64,000 bases of DNA from Ferrimonas pelagia. Its GTDB lineage: Bacteria > Pseudomonadota > Gammaproteobacteria > Enterobacterales > Shewanellaceae. Positions within the stretch are counted from its first letter, which is position 1, and each line of letters begins with the position of its first letter. The notes beneath the pieces are model-generated. The model ran no database searches and was not told the origin of the DNA. It worked only from the letters and a program-made list of their open reading frames with translations. Positions 8,690 through 17,721 of the stretch are shown one piece after another. A program made the position numbers and the translations under genes. Location of the stretch: the NCBI RefSeq assembly GCF_039543565.1, contig NZ_BAABJZ010000009.1, positions 1 through 64,000 on the forward strand, in the 5' to 3' direction.

Positions 8690-10092
8690 CGAGCTTTACC
8701 TCTTAGCTTCTGTACAACATTAAATAGCCCTATGTGCTTCAGGAAACCGGCTGTAGAGTATTTCACCTTGGTTCTAGCGCGCAGGGTAACAACTCGACAT
8801 TTATTAGTTGTATCTTTCCAAAAGGACCGGTCGCCGATCGTACCGATGAGTTCCAGATCTATTTTATCCTTTTGCTCTCCGCGATTGGCTTTAAAATCTT
8901 TGAGAAGCTCAATGGTCAACAATTTCACTCCCCAAAGTTTAACCCAGCAACGATCGTTTTTTACCAGTTCATCCACTGAGTATTTAAAAAATCCCGAATA
9001 CTTGTTGTGGCTGTCCATCACTTCATTGTGTGGCGCACTAGTGCAATCCACTGATGAGGCATGGATGTAATCAATGTCATCAGCCTTTCGTAAGTTATAC
9101 AATGATAGTGGCAAACTTCCCACGACCAAAAAATCATCTTGCTTCTGCATACATTTGGCAACTTCAGCTTTAAAACTGAAAATGTTAGATATTTCAGAGG
9201 ATGACGATTCCATATTTAACTGATTGAGAATTTCTACTCCATCATCCTTCAAGAGCAAGTCCGAAATATCACGAGTTTCATACTCATCATCGGTCATATG
9301 AACTGAGTGCTTGCCCGTTCCAATGATACTTCTAAACTTTTCTTTTAACTCCACTAAGTCTCTGTCATTTCTTTCGAACCAATATACCTTTGTCTTGCCA
9401 CCCTTTGCATAACATGGGATAGCCTTTCCAACTGATCCACTAAATCCAGAGCTCGGTGTACCAAGCCAAGGTTCACCCTGGTAAAATTGACATACTAAGT
9501 TTTTGACACCGTTTAAGCCTAACTCTAATTCTTTTTCGTAGACGACTGTGCCTTCAAGAAGTTTTAGCAACTTGTCACTGTGAGTACTAGCCGAAGGCCA
9601 AAGGCATGCAACTCTAATATTCTTAGAGTAAGAAGTCAGCTTTCTAACGCCGAGTTCTATTTTAGAAATGTCAACACCACGTTCAAGGAAGAAGTTATAA
9701 TCGTAAGACTTGCTTTTTTCTTTTGTCTGTTCGATCACAACGGAGTCGCCCAAGTAAGCAGCTGATGAGACTCGGTGAGCTCCGTTAATTATGCTTCCAT
9801 CTAAAGCAACCGGAACTTTAGATTTGGAATCATCAAATCCATGTTCCCGGATCGAGCTAAACGTTTCTTCAAAACTAGACTCAAAAGAATCATAACTGTT
9901 CTTCGATTCATTTCCATTTTCTAACAAAGTACCTTCAGTTATGGCAAAAATATGAGAGCGATAGGCTTCTTTGTAATATGTATCTTGATATTCTTGGCTA
10001 AGACTCTCAGCAAGAGCCATTTTGATGCCTAAGTCAAGACGATTCCAAGAAATAAGGTCGGATGCTTTAACTTTCACTTCTACACCATTCAA
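8686..10092 (-). CDS. Unrecognised glycan-locus protein with ParB-like and nucleotidyltransferase-like motifs
   Basis: I do not recognise this 468-residue soluble protein as a named family. Three parts can be seen. Residues about 10-120 contain a ParB/sulfiredoxin-like signature, VPVALDGSIINGAHR with AAYLGD following. Residues about 155-295 contain LWPSASTHSD, FYQGEPWLG and KHSVHMTDDEYETRD, reminiscent of domains seen in other polysaccharide loci. Residues about 320-420 carry VVGSLPLSLYNLRKADDIDY and a later QKDKIDLELI, the pattern of a minimal nucleotidyltransferase fold (GS and DxD acidic pair). The TTG start at 10092 overlaps wzx by 26 bases; GTG at 10077 is an equally possible start. It overlaps the following GT2 gene by 4 bp. 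A role in adding a phosphate-linked or other non-sugar group to the repeat unit is only inference. Confidence 0.6.
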   Translation of the reverse strand: MNGVEVKVKASDLISWNRLDLGIKMALAESLSQEYQDTYYKEAYRSHIFAITEGTLLENGNESKNSYDSFESSFEETFSSIREHGFDDSKSKVPVALDGSIINGAHRVSSAAYLGDSVVIEQTKEKSKSYDYNFFLERGVDISKIELGVRKLTSYSKNIRVACLWPSASTHSDKLLKLLEGTVVYEKELELGLNGVKNLVCQFYQGEPWLGTPSSGFSGSVGKAIPCYAKGGKTKVYWFERNDRDLVELKEKFRSIIGTGKHSVHMTDDEYETRDISDLLLKDDGVEILNQLNMESSSSEISNIFSFKAEVAKCMQKQDDFLVVGSLPLSLYNLRKADDIDYIHASSVDCTSAPHNEVMDSHNKYSGFFKYSVDELVKNDRCWVKLWGVKLLTIELLKDFKANRGEQKDKIDLELIGTIGDRSFWKDTTNKCRVVTLRARTKVKYSTAGFLKHIGLFNVVQKLRGKAR

Positions 10093-11272
10093 ATCTATTA
10101 AAATTATTTCTTATGTATAAATGATTTGCCAATAGATAGGATATTTCAAAAGCAACATAAGATAGTACTGCAAACTTATAACCACTAGAAACTGCAAGGG
10201 TTAAGATAAAAACAATGAATGATATCAACACGGTCCTAAAGTATACACTCTGCTTACGCCAAATATTCAAGACCACACCGTCCGCACAGAACAAAATTGC
10301 CACTACCGGTACAAGTAATATAGATAACGAAGAACTAATGTACTCTGATTCACCAGGGAAAGCATGAATTATACTTTGGGAAAAATATAAAGCCATAATC
10401 ACAAGGACTGATAATGGCACAAGCAACAAGTTTGTAACCCTTGTGAGCCTTAAGTAAAAGGCTGGCCCTGCTTTCACCAAAAGGATCGTAAGTGGAGATA
10501 CTAATACATTCCTTAATGTCAAAAATACATTCGCAATTCTCATGTACAATGAAAAAGTACCCACGGCACTCAAACCATAACTTGTTCTTACATGGTGACT
10601 TAGAATTATAAGGGCGCCATTCTGTGTTATTTGGACGGCTAACATATTTAGCCCTTGAGACAAGCAGTTTTTACTAAAAGTAGGGCTATATCTTCCATTA
10701 ATCACATCACGGATTATCCAACTGCCAAACGTAAACAAGCAAATGCCAGTTGTTATGATCTGTATAGTTCTAACACCGACTGCAGTGATGCCACCATAAA
10801 CAGCAATCCAAAGATACACTAACAGCGCTGTAGTAACGAAAGAACATAGATAATAAGCAGATAGTTTTTTGGTCTTTCCCCTTCCAATAAAGTACCATTC
10901 CCATACTGAACTAATCAGCATTGTGAATGTGAAGTTTAAAACTAGAAGAAGACTAAAACCGTCCAACAAAAACAAATACAAGTGCCCAACCAAAGCCAGC
11001 AGAATTAAAGCAGGATACTTTAACGCTACAAATGTCCTAGCAACCAGTTCAGAATTTCTAGTTTGAAGTTCTTTTGTTAGAACACTAGACAGCCCAAGGT
11101 TGGATACAGAAAAGCAAAATAACGCGATGTAGTCATAGAAGGAAAATAAACCATATTCATCCACCGCCATATAGAATGCAAAAAACAAGTTTATGATCAT
11201 CATCATAAATCTTGATGATATGATTATAGTACTGTCTGACAGGAATTTCTTCTTGTCTTTCTCCTCGACCAA
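10067..11272 (-). CDS. wzx: Wzx-type lipid-linked oligosaccharide flippase
   Basis: A 401-residue membrane protein with about twelve hydrophobic segments, of the MATE/MOP-related polysaccharide flippase type. The N-terminus (SRFMMMIINLFFAFYMAVDEYGLFSFYDY) resembles Wzx proteins, where an early helix is followed by a GLFS/GxYS loop. It should move the undecaprenyl-linked repeat unit across the inner membrane. The start is TTG at 11272, supported by AGGGGA seven bases upstream. It is the first gene of the AT-rich block and has a 400-bp upstream gap, so this block probably has its own promoter in addition to read-through from wecA. Confidence 0.8.
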   Translation of the reverse strand: MVEEKDKKKFLSDSTIIISSRFMMMIINLFFAFYMAVDEYGLFSFYDYIALFCFSVSNLGLSSVLTKELQTRNSELVARTFVALKYPALILLALVGHLYLFLLDGFSLLLVLNFTFTMLISSVWEWYFIGRGKTKKLSAYYLCSFVTTALLVYLWIAVYGGITAVGVRTIQIITTGICLFTFGSWIIRDVINGRYSPTFSKNCLSQGLNMLAVQITQNGALIILSHHVRTSYGLSAVGTFSLYMRIANVFLTLRNVLVSPLTILLVKAGPAFYLRLTRVTNLLLVPLSVLVIMALYFSQSIIHAFPGESEYISSSLSILLVPVVAILFCADGVVLNIWRKQSVYFRTVLISFIVFILTLAVSSGYKFAVLSYVAFEISYLLANHLYIRNNFNRFEWCRSES

Positions 11273-11593
11273 TTTAATATCCCCTGAAAAAATTTACATT
11301 AGATTTATGGAAATACTCGCTTTAGTCCCTGACTAAATTCTTTCGTCAATAGTACTTACGAGATATCCAATCAGATATGGGTTGGTCGATTTAGTTCATC
11401 GCACAAACTGCCTTGGCCCCCACTAATCTGAGCTAAGGCACAGCAGAGAGTTTACAAGATTCTAACGGCTTAAAGGTCACTGTATTAGAGGAGCAAACCA
11501 CACGGCGGAAATGATCACTATGCCAACTCCGTTTTCGATGCCTAAGTGATGTATAAAGTGCTGTCCTTGAGACGCTCTCCACCTCAAAATGAA
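11273..11593. other. Gene-free AT-rich gap upstream of wzx
   Basis: No frame of useful length with a ribosome binding site is seen on either strand. The stretch marks the border between the GC-richer conserved genes (wecA, wzz, wza) and the AT-rich serotype-type block. It should hold the wzx-operon promoter, but no convincing -35/-10 pair was identified by eye. Confidence 0.5.
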
Positions 11594-11616
11594 AGCCTCT
11601 TTAGGCTAAAGAGGCT
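11594..11616 (-). terminator. Terminator after wecA
   Basis: A perfect 10-bp stem (11594-11603 with 11607-11616, loop GGC) lies about 60 bases past the wecA stop. On the minus strand it is followed by TTCATTTTGAGG, a broken T-run. It probably terminates part of the wza-wzz-wecA transcript; RfaH-modified polymerase could pass it. Confidence 0.6.
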
Positions 11617-11677
11617 CAGTAAGTCAGTCGCTTAGTCATTGTGTGGAGGACGACTGTGGCCTCCAACCGTAAAATCA

Positions 11678-12757
11678 TCAATTATGGGCACGTAACCATT
11701 TCACTACGATCCAAATATGTTGGATCGCCCAAGCGTACACGGTAAATAGGGCAACAAATCCAGCCAGCATCAAATACTCAGGAATGGCAAGCAGGTGCCC
11801 TGCTATACCTATCCCAGCAAATAGGATGGCAATAGCTGTGATATAGCCTAATGCCTGCCTAGGGTTCAATCCGGCCCGCATAAAGATATGATGCAGGTGA
11901 TCTCGGTCTGGCTTAAAAGGGCTTTGGCCCTTTTTCTTACGCCGATACATGATGGCGGCCATATCCATTAGCGGAACCGCGATTAACCAAAGCGCGATGA
12001 CGGGGCTAAAGGCAACTTCTTCGTCGCTACCGCTCTGGCTTCCCAATACCAGCAACCAGACGATGGTGAGGCCGATGACCATGGAGCCCGCATCCCCCAT
12101 GAATATCTTACGCAATTTACCAACCGGCCATCCCAGATTGAACATTAGGTAAGCACCGATAGCAGCGATGAACAGCAATGGCAACATAAACCATTGATTT
12201 CCGGCTATCGCCATTAAAATTGCGATGGCCGAAAAGCTAACAATACTCAACATGCCCGCCAAGCCATCGATGCCATCGACCATATTGAAAGCATTAATCG
12301 CACCGATCACCGCAATCAAGGTGATCACTGGGCCAAACCAGCCTAAGTGAACGACTCCAAACCCTAACAAGTTACCTAGGTCAGATAGATACTCGCCAGC
12401 ACCGAAGATCATCATCGATGCGGCGATCGCTTGTGCAAATAGGCGATAGGAGACTTTTAAATCGTATCTATCATCTAAAACACCGATAAACAGCATCAGA
12501 ATGGCAGACAGTAGGTACATTCGCAGGGTCATACTGGTCGGAAAGAACAACAGTGCAGAGCTCAGCACGGCTAGAAAGATAGCGATGCCACCGATCAGCG
12601 GGATCGCGCCTTTGTGCGTCTTTCGACCACCCGGCTTATCAACCAAACCCACTTTAACGGCCAACGGCTTACCCAAGCGGATAAACGAATAACTGGCAAA
12701 AAAAGCAAAAAGTAGCGGAATGATCAGCTGAAGTTGATGGCTGGCAAGGAGATCCAT
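11678..12757 (-). CDS. wecA: Undecaprenyl-phosphate N-acetylglucosamine-1-phosphate transferase (WecA type)
   Basis: This 359-residue polytopic membrane enzyme starts repeat-unit synthesis by transferring GlcNAc-1-P (or a related HexNAc-1-P) to undecaprenyl phosphate. Family motifs are all present: DKPGGRKTHKGAIPLIGG near the N-terminus, the Mg-binding DDRYDL, NAFNMVDGIDGLAG, IFMGDAGS and the cytoplasmic RDHLHHIF. The length is usual for WecA. It follows wzz by 11 bases and is the only initiating transferase in the locus, so the polymer is probably built on a HexNAc. Confidence 0.92.
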   Translation of the reverse strand: MDLLASHQLQLIIPLLFAFFASYSFIRLGKPLAVKVGLVDKPGGRKTHKGAIPLIGGIAIFLAVLSSALLFFPTSMTLRMYLLSAILMLFIGVLDDRYDLKVSYRLFAQAIAASMMIFGAGEYLSDLGNLLGFGVVHLGWFGPVITLIAVIGAINAFNMVDGIDGLAGMLSIVSFSAIAILMAIAGNQWFMLPLLFIAAIGAYLMFNLGWPVGKLRKIFMGDAGSMVIGLTIVWLLVLGSQSGSDEEVAFSPVIALWLIAVPLMDMAAIMYRRKKKGQSPFKPDRDHLHHIFMRAGLNPRQALGYITAIAILFAGIGIAGHLLAIPEYLMLAGFVALFTVYAWAIQHIWIVVKWLRAHN

Positions 12758-12768
12758 GAATTACCTTC

Positions 12769-13737
12769 TCAATCTTCTTTACGGGTGAAATAACGAATAA
12801 GCACAATCATGATACTGAGCATACCACCGAGCATGGTACCCAGTACGCAGATCAATGCACGCCCCGGCTTAGCTTTCAGCTCCGGTGCGATAGCCGGGTC
12901 GACGGTCTTAAATGCGTATTCATCGCGCACTTCGGCGAACATCATGGTTTTCGATTGCTCTTCGATTAATTGGTACAAGATGGCTTGCATCTCGGCAACA
13001 CGTGTCTGTGCGATCTGACGCTCTAAGTAAGCAATACTGCGCTGAGCCTCTTCTAAATCACGACGCTTCATCTCTTCGTTAATCGCAAGGATGAGCCACT
13101 CGACCCACAGCTTAGCGACATGAGGCGAGTAGTGCTCCACTGATACCTTGACTAGGCTTGTTTGCTTGTCTTGAGACACACTGAAAATGTCTGAGAACTC
13201 TTTATAGGCCTCTTGCTCACTTGGCGCCGCACCTCGTGGTGGATTCGGCTCACGCACCCAAGCACTGGTGTTGGCATCATAAAGATCGGCATCAATCTCA
13301 AGCTCATTGCGCGTGACATTCCAGCCTTTAGCAGCCATCAGCGGCACCAGCAAATCATGCTGCTGCACAAATTTTCCGACAAACTCACGGGATTTCATCA
13401 CTTCCATCGCCATGGTGGTTTTATCAATACCGCCGCCACCGCTTAGATTGATCCCCGCTAGGGAGGCCAGTCCACCAAACTGGCCAGCTAAGGCTCCCAT
13501 GCCTCCGCTGGATTCAGTATGTGCTGGAGCCAATAGCGCTTCAGACTTATAGATATTGGGGAGGGAGATGGCGAATACCACCGAACCAATGGCGAACACG
13601 GCAGCTATCGCTGTAATGAGCCACTTGCCCGCCCAGATAGCTGAAAAGAGTTCACGTAAATCAATTTCATCATCCGCTGCAAACTTCGCGTCATATTGCG
13701 CAGTTTGAGGCGATGGGGAGGAGACGTTTGAGTTCAT
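12769..13737 (-). CDS. wzz: Wzz-type polysaccharide chain-length regulator
   Basis: A 322-residue polysaccharide co-polymerase. An N-terminal cytoplasmic segment (DEIDLRELFSAIWAGKWLI) leads into the first membrane helix at about residues 40-60; a large, coiled-coil-rich periplasmic domain follows; and the second helix near 290-312 (PGRALICVLGTMLGGMLSIMIVLI) has the usual Pro-Gly entry. There is no C-terminal tyrosine-kinase domain and no wzc/wzb in the window, so this is the O-antigen-type rather than the group-1-capsule type. The segment GGMGALAGQFGGLASLAGINLSGG is like that of Vibrio and Shewanella homologues. Confidence 0.9.
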   Translation of the reverse strand: MNSNVSSPSPQTAQYDAKFAADDEIDLRELFSAIWAGKWLITAIAAVFAIGSVVFAISLPNIYKSEALLAPAHTESSGGMGALAGQFGGLASLAGINLSGGGGIDKTTMAMEVMKSREFVGKFVQQHDLLVPLMAAKGWNVTRNELEIDADLYDANTSAWVREPNPPRGAAPSEQEAYKEFSDIFSVSQDKQTSLVKVSVEHYSPHVAKLWVEWLILAINEEMKRRDLEEAQRSIAYLERQIAQTRVAEMQAILYQLIEEQSKTMMFAEVRDEYAFKTVDPAIAPELKAKPGRALICVLGTMLGGMLSIMIVLIRYFTRKED

Positions 13738-13847
13738 AGTTTTAATTCAAAAGTTGGTGTTGCATTCCAGCTACAGGGAAAACCAAAGCGAAGGTACTTG
13801 GAAGTGCCTGAGCTTAGCCGTGAGGAGTTAGGGTTAAGCTCATTCTT

Positions 13848-13880
13848 AAAACCTAGGCTCTATTCCTAGAGCCTAGGTTT
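13848..13880 (-). terminator. Hairpin terminator between the export gene and wzz
   Basis: A perfect 13-bp stem (13849-13861 with 13868-13880, loop of six) is followed on the minus strand by TTTTAAG. It stands within the 157-bp gap between the SLBB export gene and wzz, inside an otherwise continuous operon, and so would act as an attenuator that RfaH could override. Confidence 0.7.
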
Positions 13881-13894
13881 CCCTCGCAATCGCG

Positions 13895-16624
13895 TTAAAT
13901 CACATTCAGCGCAGAGATAGCGACGGCGGTATTGTAGATAATACCCGTGACTTGGCTCCACAACGTCAGGCCATCTTTGTAGCTGGTATCCAACGGCATG
14001 ATGATGGTGTCACCCGGTTGTAGGCCCTGTCGGCCACCAAACCAGCCGGTCTTTGGCAACATCACCGAGCCATCGGCGCGGACGATATACATGCGCCCGG
14101 TATCTGCCCGTCGGGTGCTACCGCCAGACAACTTCAGGTAGTCTTTAACCGACAGTCGCTCATCAAAGCGATGTGAAGTTGGGTGCTGAACTTCCCCCAT
14201 CACCGCAATGGTTTGACGCATCGGCGGGATGTAAACCAGATCGCCACGCTCGGCGATCAGGTTATGACGCGGGTTCTCCCCTAAGATCTGCTCAAAATCC
14301 ACCACCATCCGACCAGTCGCTTCCAGCTCTTCAAGCTGGGCCAGCATCGTATTGGTATCAGCAACCGAGGCGTAGCTACCGGTTTCGGACAGAGTGCGAT
14401 TCGCCAACTCCTTACGCAGCGCGGTAACAACGCGGGTGATCTCCAGTTGCTCCTGTCGGCGCACCGCTTCGCGGGTAAATACGCCACCATAAGGGTAGGC
14501 ATACTCGGTAAAGCCACCAGCTCGCTTGATCACATCCGCTAGGGTTTCCCCTTTTTGAATGGCATAGACCCCAGGGAAACGCACTTCACCGCGCACTTCG
14601 ATCGTTGGCGTATCCTGCCAATCCGGCTTGGCGAAGACATTGAGTCGGTCGCGCCCTTGCAGCGCAATATCTGCATCCCCTTCACCGCTTACCACTTGGG
14701 CTAGCTTCACAGGCAGGTGCAGTACACTGGTACCGGACACATCACTGGCATCGGTACGGGACAACTCCGCCTGGATCAGATAAGCACTCTCTTTCAAACC
14801 ACCCGCCAGGCTAAGCAGATCAGAAACATTCGCACCTTGAACCAAAGGATATAAACCCGGGTTGGTCACTTCGCCGTCGATCGCCACCACACGAACGCCT
14901 TGATCGTGGCGCGATTGGTTACTGAGCTTGGCCAGAACCGGGAACAGCAACTCTCGACGATTCAGCTGGGGTGACATCAGGATCAGCGAGTCGTGCTGGA
15001 ACAGCGCCAATAGCACCCGGAACTTAAGGCTGTTGTTCGCCTCCATGTCATCAACATCAGATCGACGGTCACTTTCAACCGCTACACCTGCGACTGAACT
15101 ACGATTATTCAGCGTCGTATTGAGCGCCAATCCTCCAAGACCTGCATTGGTGTCGCCACCACTGGTTTGGCCACTCGACTGTAGCTCCTGCTCTTCCAAC
15201 AGTGCAGCAAACATCTTGCCCAACTCGCGGCGATCCAGTACCTCATCGCGCTCGTTGAATACAATGATCTTATCTCGCGGCAACAGCAACAGATCCTGCT
15301 CTGATGCAGGGTGACGCAGCGCTTGCTCGAGATGGAAGCCATGAACCTCAATGTCACCGCGGAAATTGGTTTCACGCACCACTAGGGCATAGCTGATGTC
15401 CGAGTTCCAGATCAGATCCGCAGACAGCGAGCGCAGAACGCTGGAGATCCGCATGCCATCCTGCCACTGATAGTTACCTGGGCGCGCCACGGCACCCACC
15501 AAGGTCACCGCACCGTCCAACTCATTTGTTGTCGCACGCACCTGAACACGGTCACCGTCACGAGCTTTCATCGCCTTGCCGGCGGCACTGGTCAGATCCA
15601 GATTAACGATGCTGCGCTGATGGCGATCATTAAAACGTTCCACAACCGAAGCCGAAGGGTAAGCACCGGCCAATGCGCCACCCGCCATGGCAACCACGTC
15701 TGCCATGGTTTCATTACCAGCCAACTCATAGATAGCTGGACGACGCACATCGCCATCAACGGCCACGGTCGCATTCAGAGTCGGAATAAAGACGACATCG
15801 CCGGACTGCAATCGGATATCACCGGACGCATCGCCCTTAAGCAGTAGGTCGTACGCATCGAATGATCCCACCAGCTTACCATCGCGCTTTACCTGAATAT
15901 CACGCAGCGAACCGATCTCTCTCAGACCACCCGCCATGGTCAGCGCGTGAGAAACGGTCGACAGAGCGCTTACGGTGTAAGAACCGGGTTGGAAAGCGTC
16001 ACCGGCAACGAAGATCCGGATAGAGCGCAGCTCACCCATGCTGATCGTCGCAGACACGCCGATCATCTGCTCCTTAACGGTCTTTTGCAGTAGCGCTCGG
16101 GCTTCAGCAAAGCTCAGGCCCGCCACATTCATCGGCCCCACTTGCGGGACGGTAATGCTGCCATTGCGATTGACCAGCAAGGTGTGGCTCTCAACATCCT
16201 TACCAAACAACTGCAGGACGATCTCATCTCCAGGCCCCAACACGTAATGCGCCGGGATAGGTGCATCGGTCGTGGGTGCAAAGGTCGATGGTGTGCCTGC
16301 AAACAGATCGTAGCCAAAAGGCTTTAACTGCCCCTGCACCACTTGATCCTCTGCTGCCATATCCTCTACGGCACGCTCCTCTTCAACCCGCGGCGATACC
16401 ACTGGCGCCGACGCGTTCTGTAAGGAAGCGTTCGCCGAACCGCCACCCAGAGTGCTTGGATCGATGCCGTATTGGCGCGCCAAACGCTGCTGCTCAGACG
16501 CAGGCAGGTTTTTAAACTGCTGCATCATTTGCGGAGAGATCGAGGTCGACTGAACGCCCACCGAAACCATCAGAGGCAAAGTGGCAGCCAAAGGCAGCAA
16601 CCACCGCTTGAGTCGTTGATTCAT
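13895..16624 (-). CDS. Large SLBB-domain polysaccharide export protein (Wza/WbfF type)
   Basis: This roughly 909-residue envelope protein begins with a signal peptide (MNQRLKRWLLPLAATLPLMVSVGVQS). The Poly_export domain begins near YVLGPGDEIVLQLFGK, followed by several SLBB-type repeats, recognisable by recurring PGxY and LxxAGG patterns (for example VAGDAFQPGSYTV, GAVARPGNYQW, GEVTNPGLYPL, GEVRFPGVYAI, GEVQHPTSHRF). At more than twice the length of E. coli Wza it matches the multi-SLBB exporters found in Vibrio and Shewanella polysaccharide loci. No lipobox is seen. The exact start is uncertain: ATG at 16642 and TTG at 16684 are in frame and none has a strong ribosome binding site. It probably forms or gates the outer-membrane export path. 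Confidence 0.85.
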   Translation of the reverse strand: MNQRLKRWLLPLAATLPLMVSVGVQSTSISPQMMQQFKNLPASEQQRLARQYGIDPSTLGGGSANASLQNASAPVVSPRVEEERAVEDMAAEDQVVQGQLKPFGYDLFAGTPSTFAPTTDAPIPAHYVLGPGDEIVLQLFGKDVESHTLLVNRNGSITVPQVGPMNVAGLSFAEARALLQKTVKEQMIGVSATISMGELRSIRIFVAGDAFQPGSYTVSALSTVSHALTMAGGLREIGSLRDIQVKRDGKLVGSFDAYDLLLKGDASGDIRLQSGDVVFIPTLNATVAVDGDVRRPAIYELAGNETMADVVAMAGGALAGAYPSASVVERFNDRHQRSIVNLDLTSAAGKAMKARDGDRVQVRATTNELDGAVTLVGAVARPGNYQWQDGMRISSVLRSLSADLIWNSDISYALVVRETNFRGDIEVHGFHLEQALRHPASEQDLLLLPRDKIIVFNERDEVLDRRELGKMFAALLEEQELQSSGQTSGGDTNAGLGGLALNTTLNNRSSVAGVAVESDRRSDVDDMEANNSLKFRVLLALFQHDSLILMSPQLNRRELLFPVLAKLSNQSRHDQGVRVVAIDGEVTNPGLYPLVQGANVSDLLSLAGGLKESAYLIQAELSRTDASDVSGTSVLHLPVKLAQVVSGEGDADIALQGRDRLNVFAKPDWQDTPTIEVRGEVRFPGVYAIQKGETLADVIKRAGGFTEYAYPYGGVFTREAVRRQEQLEITRVVTALRKELANRTLSETGSYASVADTNTMLAQLEELEATGRMVVDFEQILGENPRHNLIAERGDLVYIPPMRQTIAVMGEVQHPTSHRFDERLSVKDYLKLSGGSTRRADTGRMYIVRADGSVMLPKTGWFGGRQGLQPGDTIIMPLDTSYKDGLTLWSQVTGIIYNTAVAISALNVI

Positions 16625-16735
16625 AATGAAAGAGATGTCCATGGCTAAAGACGCCGCACCCGATAAGTTAGTGGGCACTAACAAGTATGCGGCTGATAAT
16701 TAATGATAATTTATTTTTTGACGTCGAGTCTTAGG

Positions 16736-16747
16736 CAGGCTGCCGCA
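16736..16747 (-). promoter_or_regulatory. ops-like element in the export-gene leader
   Basis: On the minus strand the 12-mer TGCGGCAGCCTG matches the E. coli ops core GGCGGTAGnnTG at all but two fixed positions. About 35 bases upstream is AAAGCTGTAA, resembling the AGCTGTAAAG part of the JUMPstart sequence. The position, in the leader about 110 bases before the export gene and immediately downstream of rfaH, is where RfaH would be recruited. Binding by this RfaH is inference. Confidence 0.45.
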
Positions 16748-16800
16748 GGGAAGTTAACCCAAACGTTACAGCTTTAAAGCCCAAATACAGCAACGCGAAA

Positions 16801-16821
16801 GCGCCTCAGAGGATAAGGCGC
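16801..16821 (-). terminator. Possible weak terminator after rfaH
   Basis: A 6-bp stem (16801-16806 with 16816-16821) with a nine-base loop lies 18 bases past the rfaH stop and is followed on the minus strand by TTTCG. It is too weak to be certain. Confidence 0.3.
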
Positions 16822-16838
16822 ATTCGTGAGAATGTGTG

Positions 16839-17330
16839 TTATGAGCGCTTGAATGAGAGGTTGTCTACACTCAAGCGTTGCTGTTGGCCCATCATTTCGA
16901 GCATCAACAGGCTACGGCGTTTCCCATCCGGCTCAGCGTATATCGCTTCCAGATCGACAAAAGGGCCATCCGTGATGGTGACCCGGTCACCGGCTTGTGG
17001 CAGCTCCGTCTCTTGCACCTGTTGCTGGTGCAAACGCTGTCGTAAGGCCACCACTATCGCGGTCTCGACCGGCAAGATCTGACCGTTAGTTCGCACTAAC
17101 GAGGACACGCCCGGTGTACTGCGGATGCTTTGAACCGAAGTAATAAAGGGATCGAAACGGACGAACAGATAGTTGGGAAACAACAATTGCGTTTCCATGA
17201 CCGGCTTGCCGCGTTTGAGCTTTTCCACCTGAAGCTCAGGCAAAAAACAGCTGACACCGCGCAACTCAAGGTGAGTGCGTGCTAAGGCTTCTTTGCGCCC
17301 CTTGCAATACAGCAAGAACCAACCCTGCAT
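16839..17330 (-). CDS. rfaH: Transcription antiterminator RfaH
   Basis: A 163-residue NusG paralogue that binds RNA polymerase paused at ops elements and carries it through long polysaccharide operons. It lines up along its whole length with E. coli RfaH (162 residues): MQGWFLLYCK at the start, the LLFPNYLFVRFDP segment, RSTPGVSSLVR, and the C-terminal KOW-type GDRVTITDGPFVDLEAIYAEPDGKRRSLLML. The start at 17330 gives this canonical N-terminus with GGGAG upstream. It is encoded at the head of the locus it probably controls, whereas in enteric bacteria rfaH lies elsewhere. Confidence 0.93.
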   Translation of the reverse strand: MQGWFLLYCKGRKEALARTHLELRGVSCFLPELQVEKLKRGKPVMETQLLFPNYLFVRFDPFITSVQSIRSTPGVSSLVRTNGQILPVETAIVVALRQRLHQQQVQETELPQAGDRVTITDGPFVDLEAIYAEPDGKRRSLLMLEMMGQQQRLSVDNLSFKRS

Positions 17331-17721
17331 ACTCACTCCCCAGTAAACCGTTATCAACACCGCGCCAAACCAAAGTCGTCAGCGTTGTGCATGATACCAG
17401 CGACCAATAAGGGTGCAAGCCTAGGAGTCACGCTCAGCGTATTTTCACCATTGATCCATTCAATATTCGATCAGCTTGCCGCATTTACAAACACCTCCCT
17501 CAGAGATCTCTTACGTCGAGGCGCTCATTCGCCCGCATGTCGTTACAAAACACCCGCACAAATCCGCATCCTCTCGCTTTCAATGGTGCAACAATCTGGT
17601 TAAGGTAGGCACAATCTCCATTCAGCCCAATCAAATGACAGAGGCTGAACTGGCGCAGACACAGCCGGGGTGGATGCCCGGACACACCAAAAATCAGAAC
17701 GAATCAGGGTAGACTCGCACA
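17331..17721. other. Divergent intergenic region rfaH / peptide transporter
   Basis: This 391-bp stretch separates divergently transcribed genes and must hold both promoters. Short frames across it lack ribosome binding sites and family features. No operator palindrome or RNA structure stood out. Confidence 0.5.

Noticed and set aside
11273..11677. JUMPstart/ops site before wzx
   Set aside because: No sequence resembling the ops core was found in this gap.
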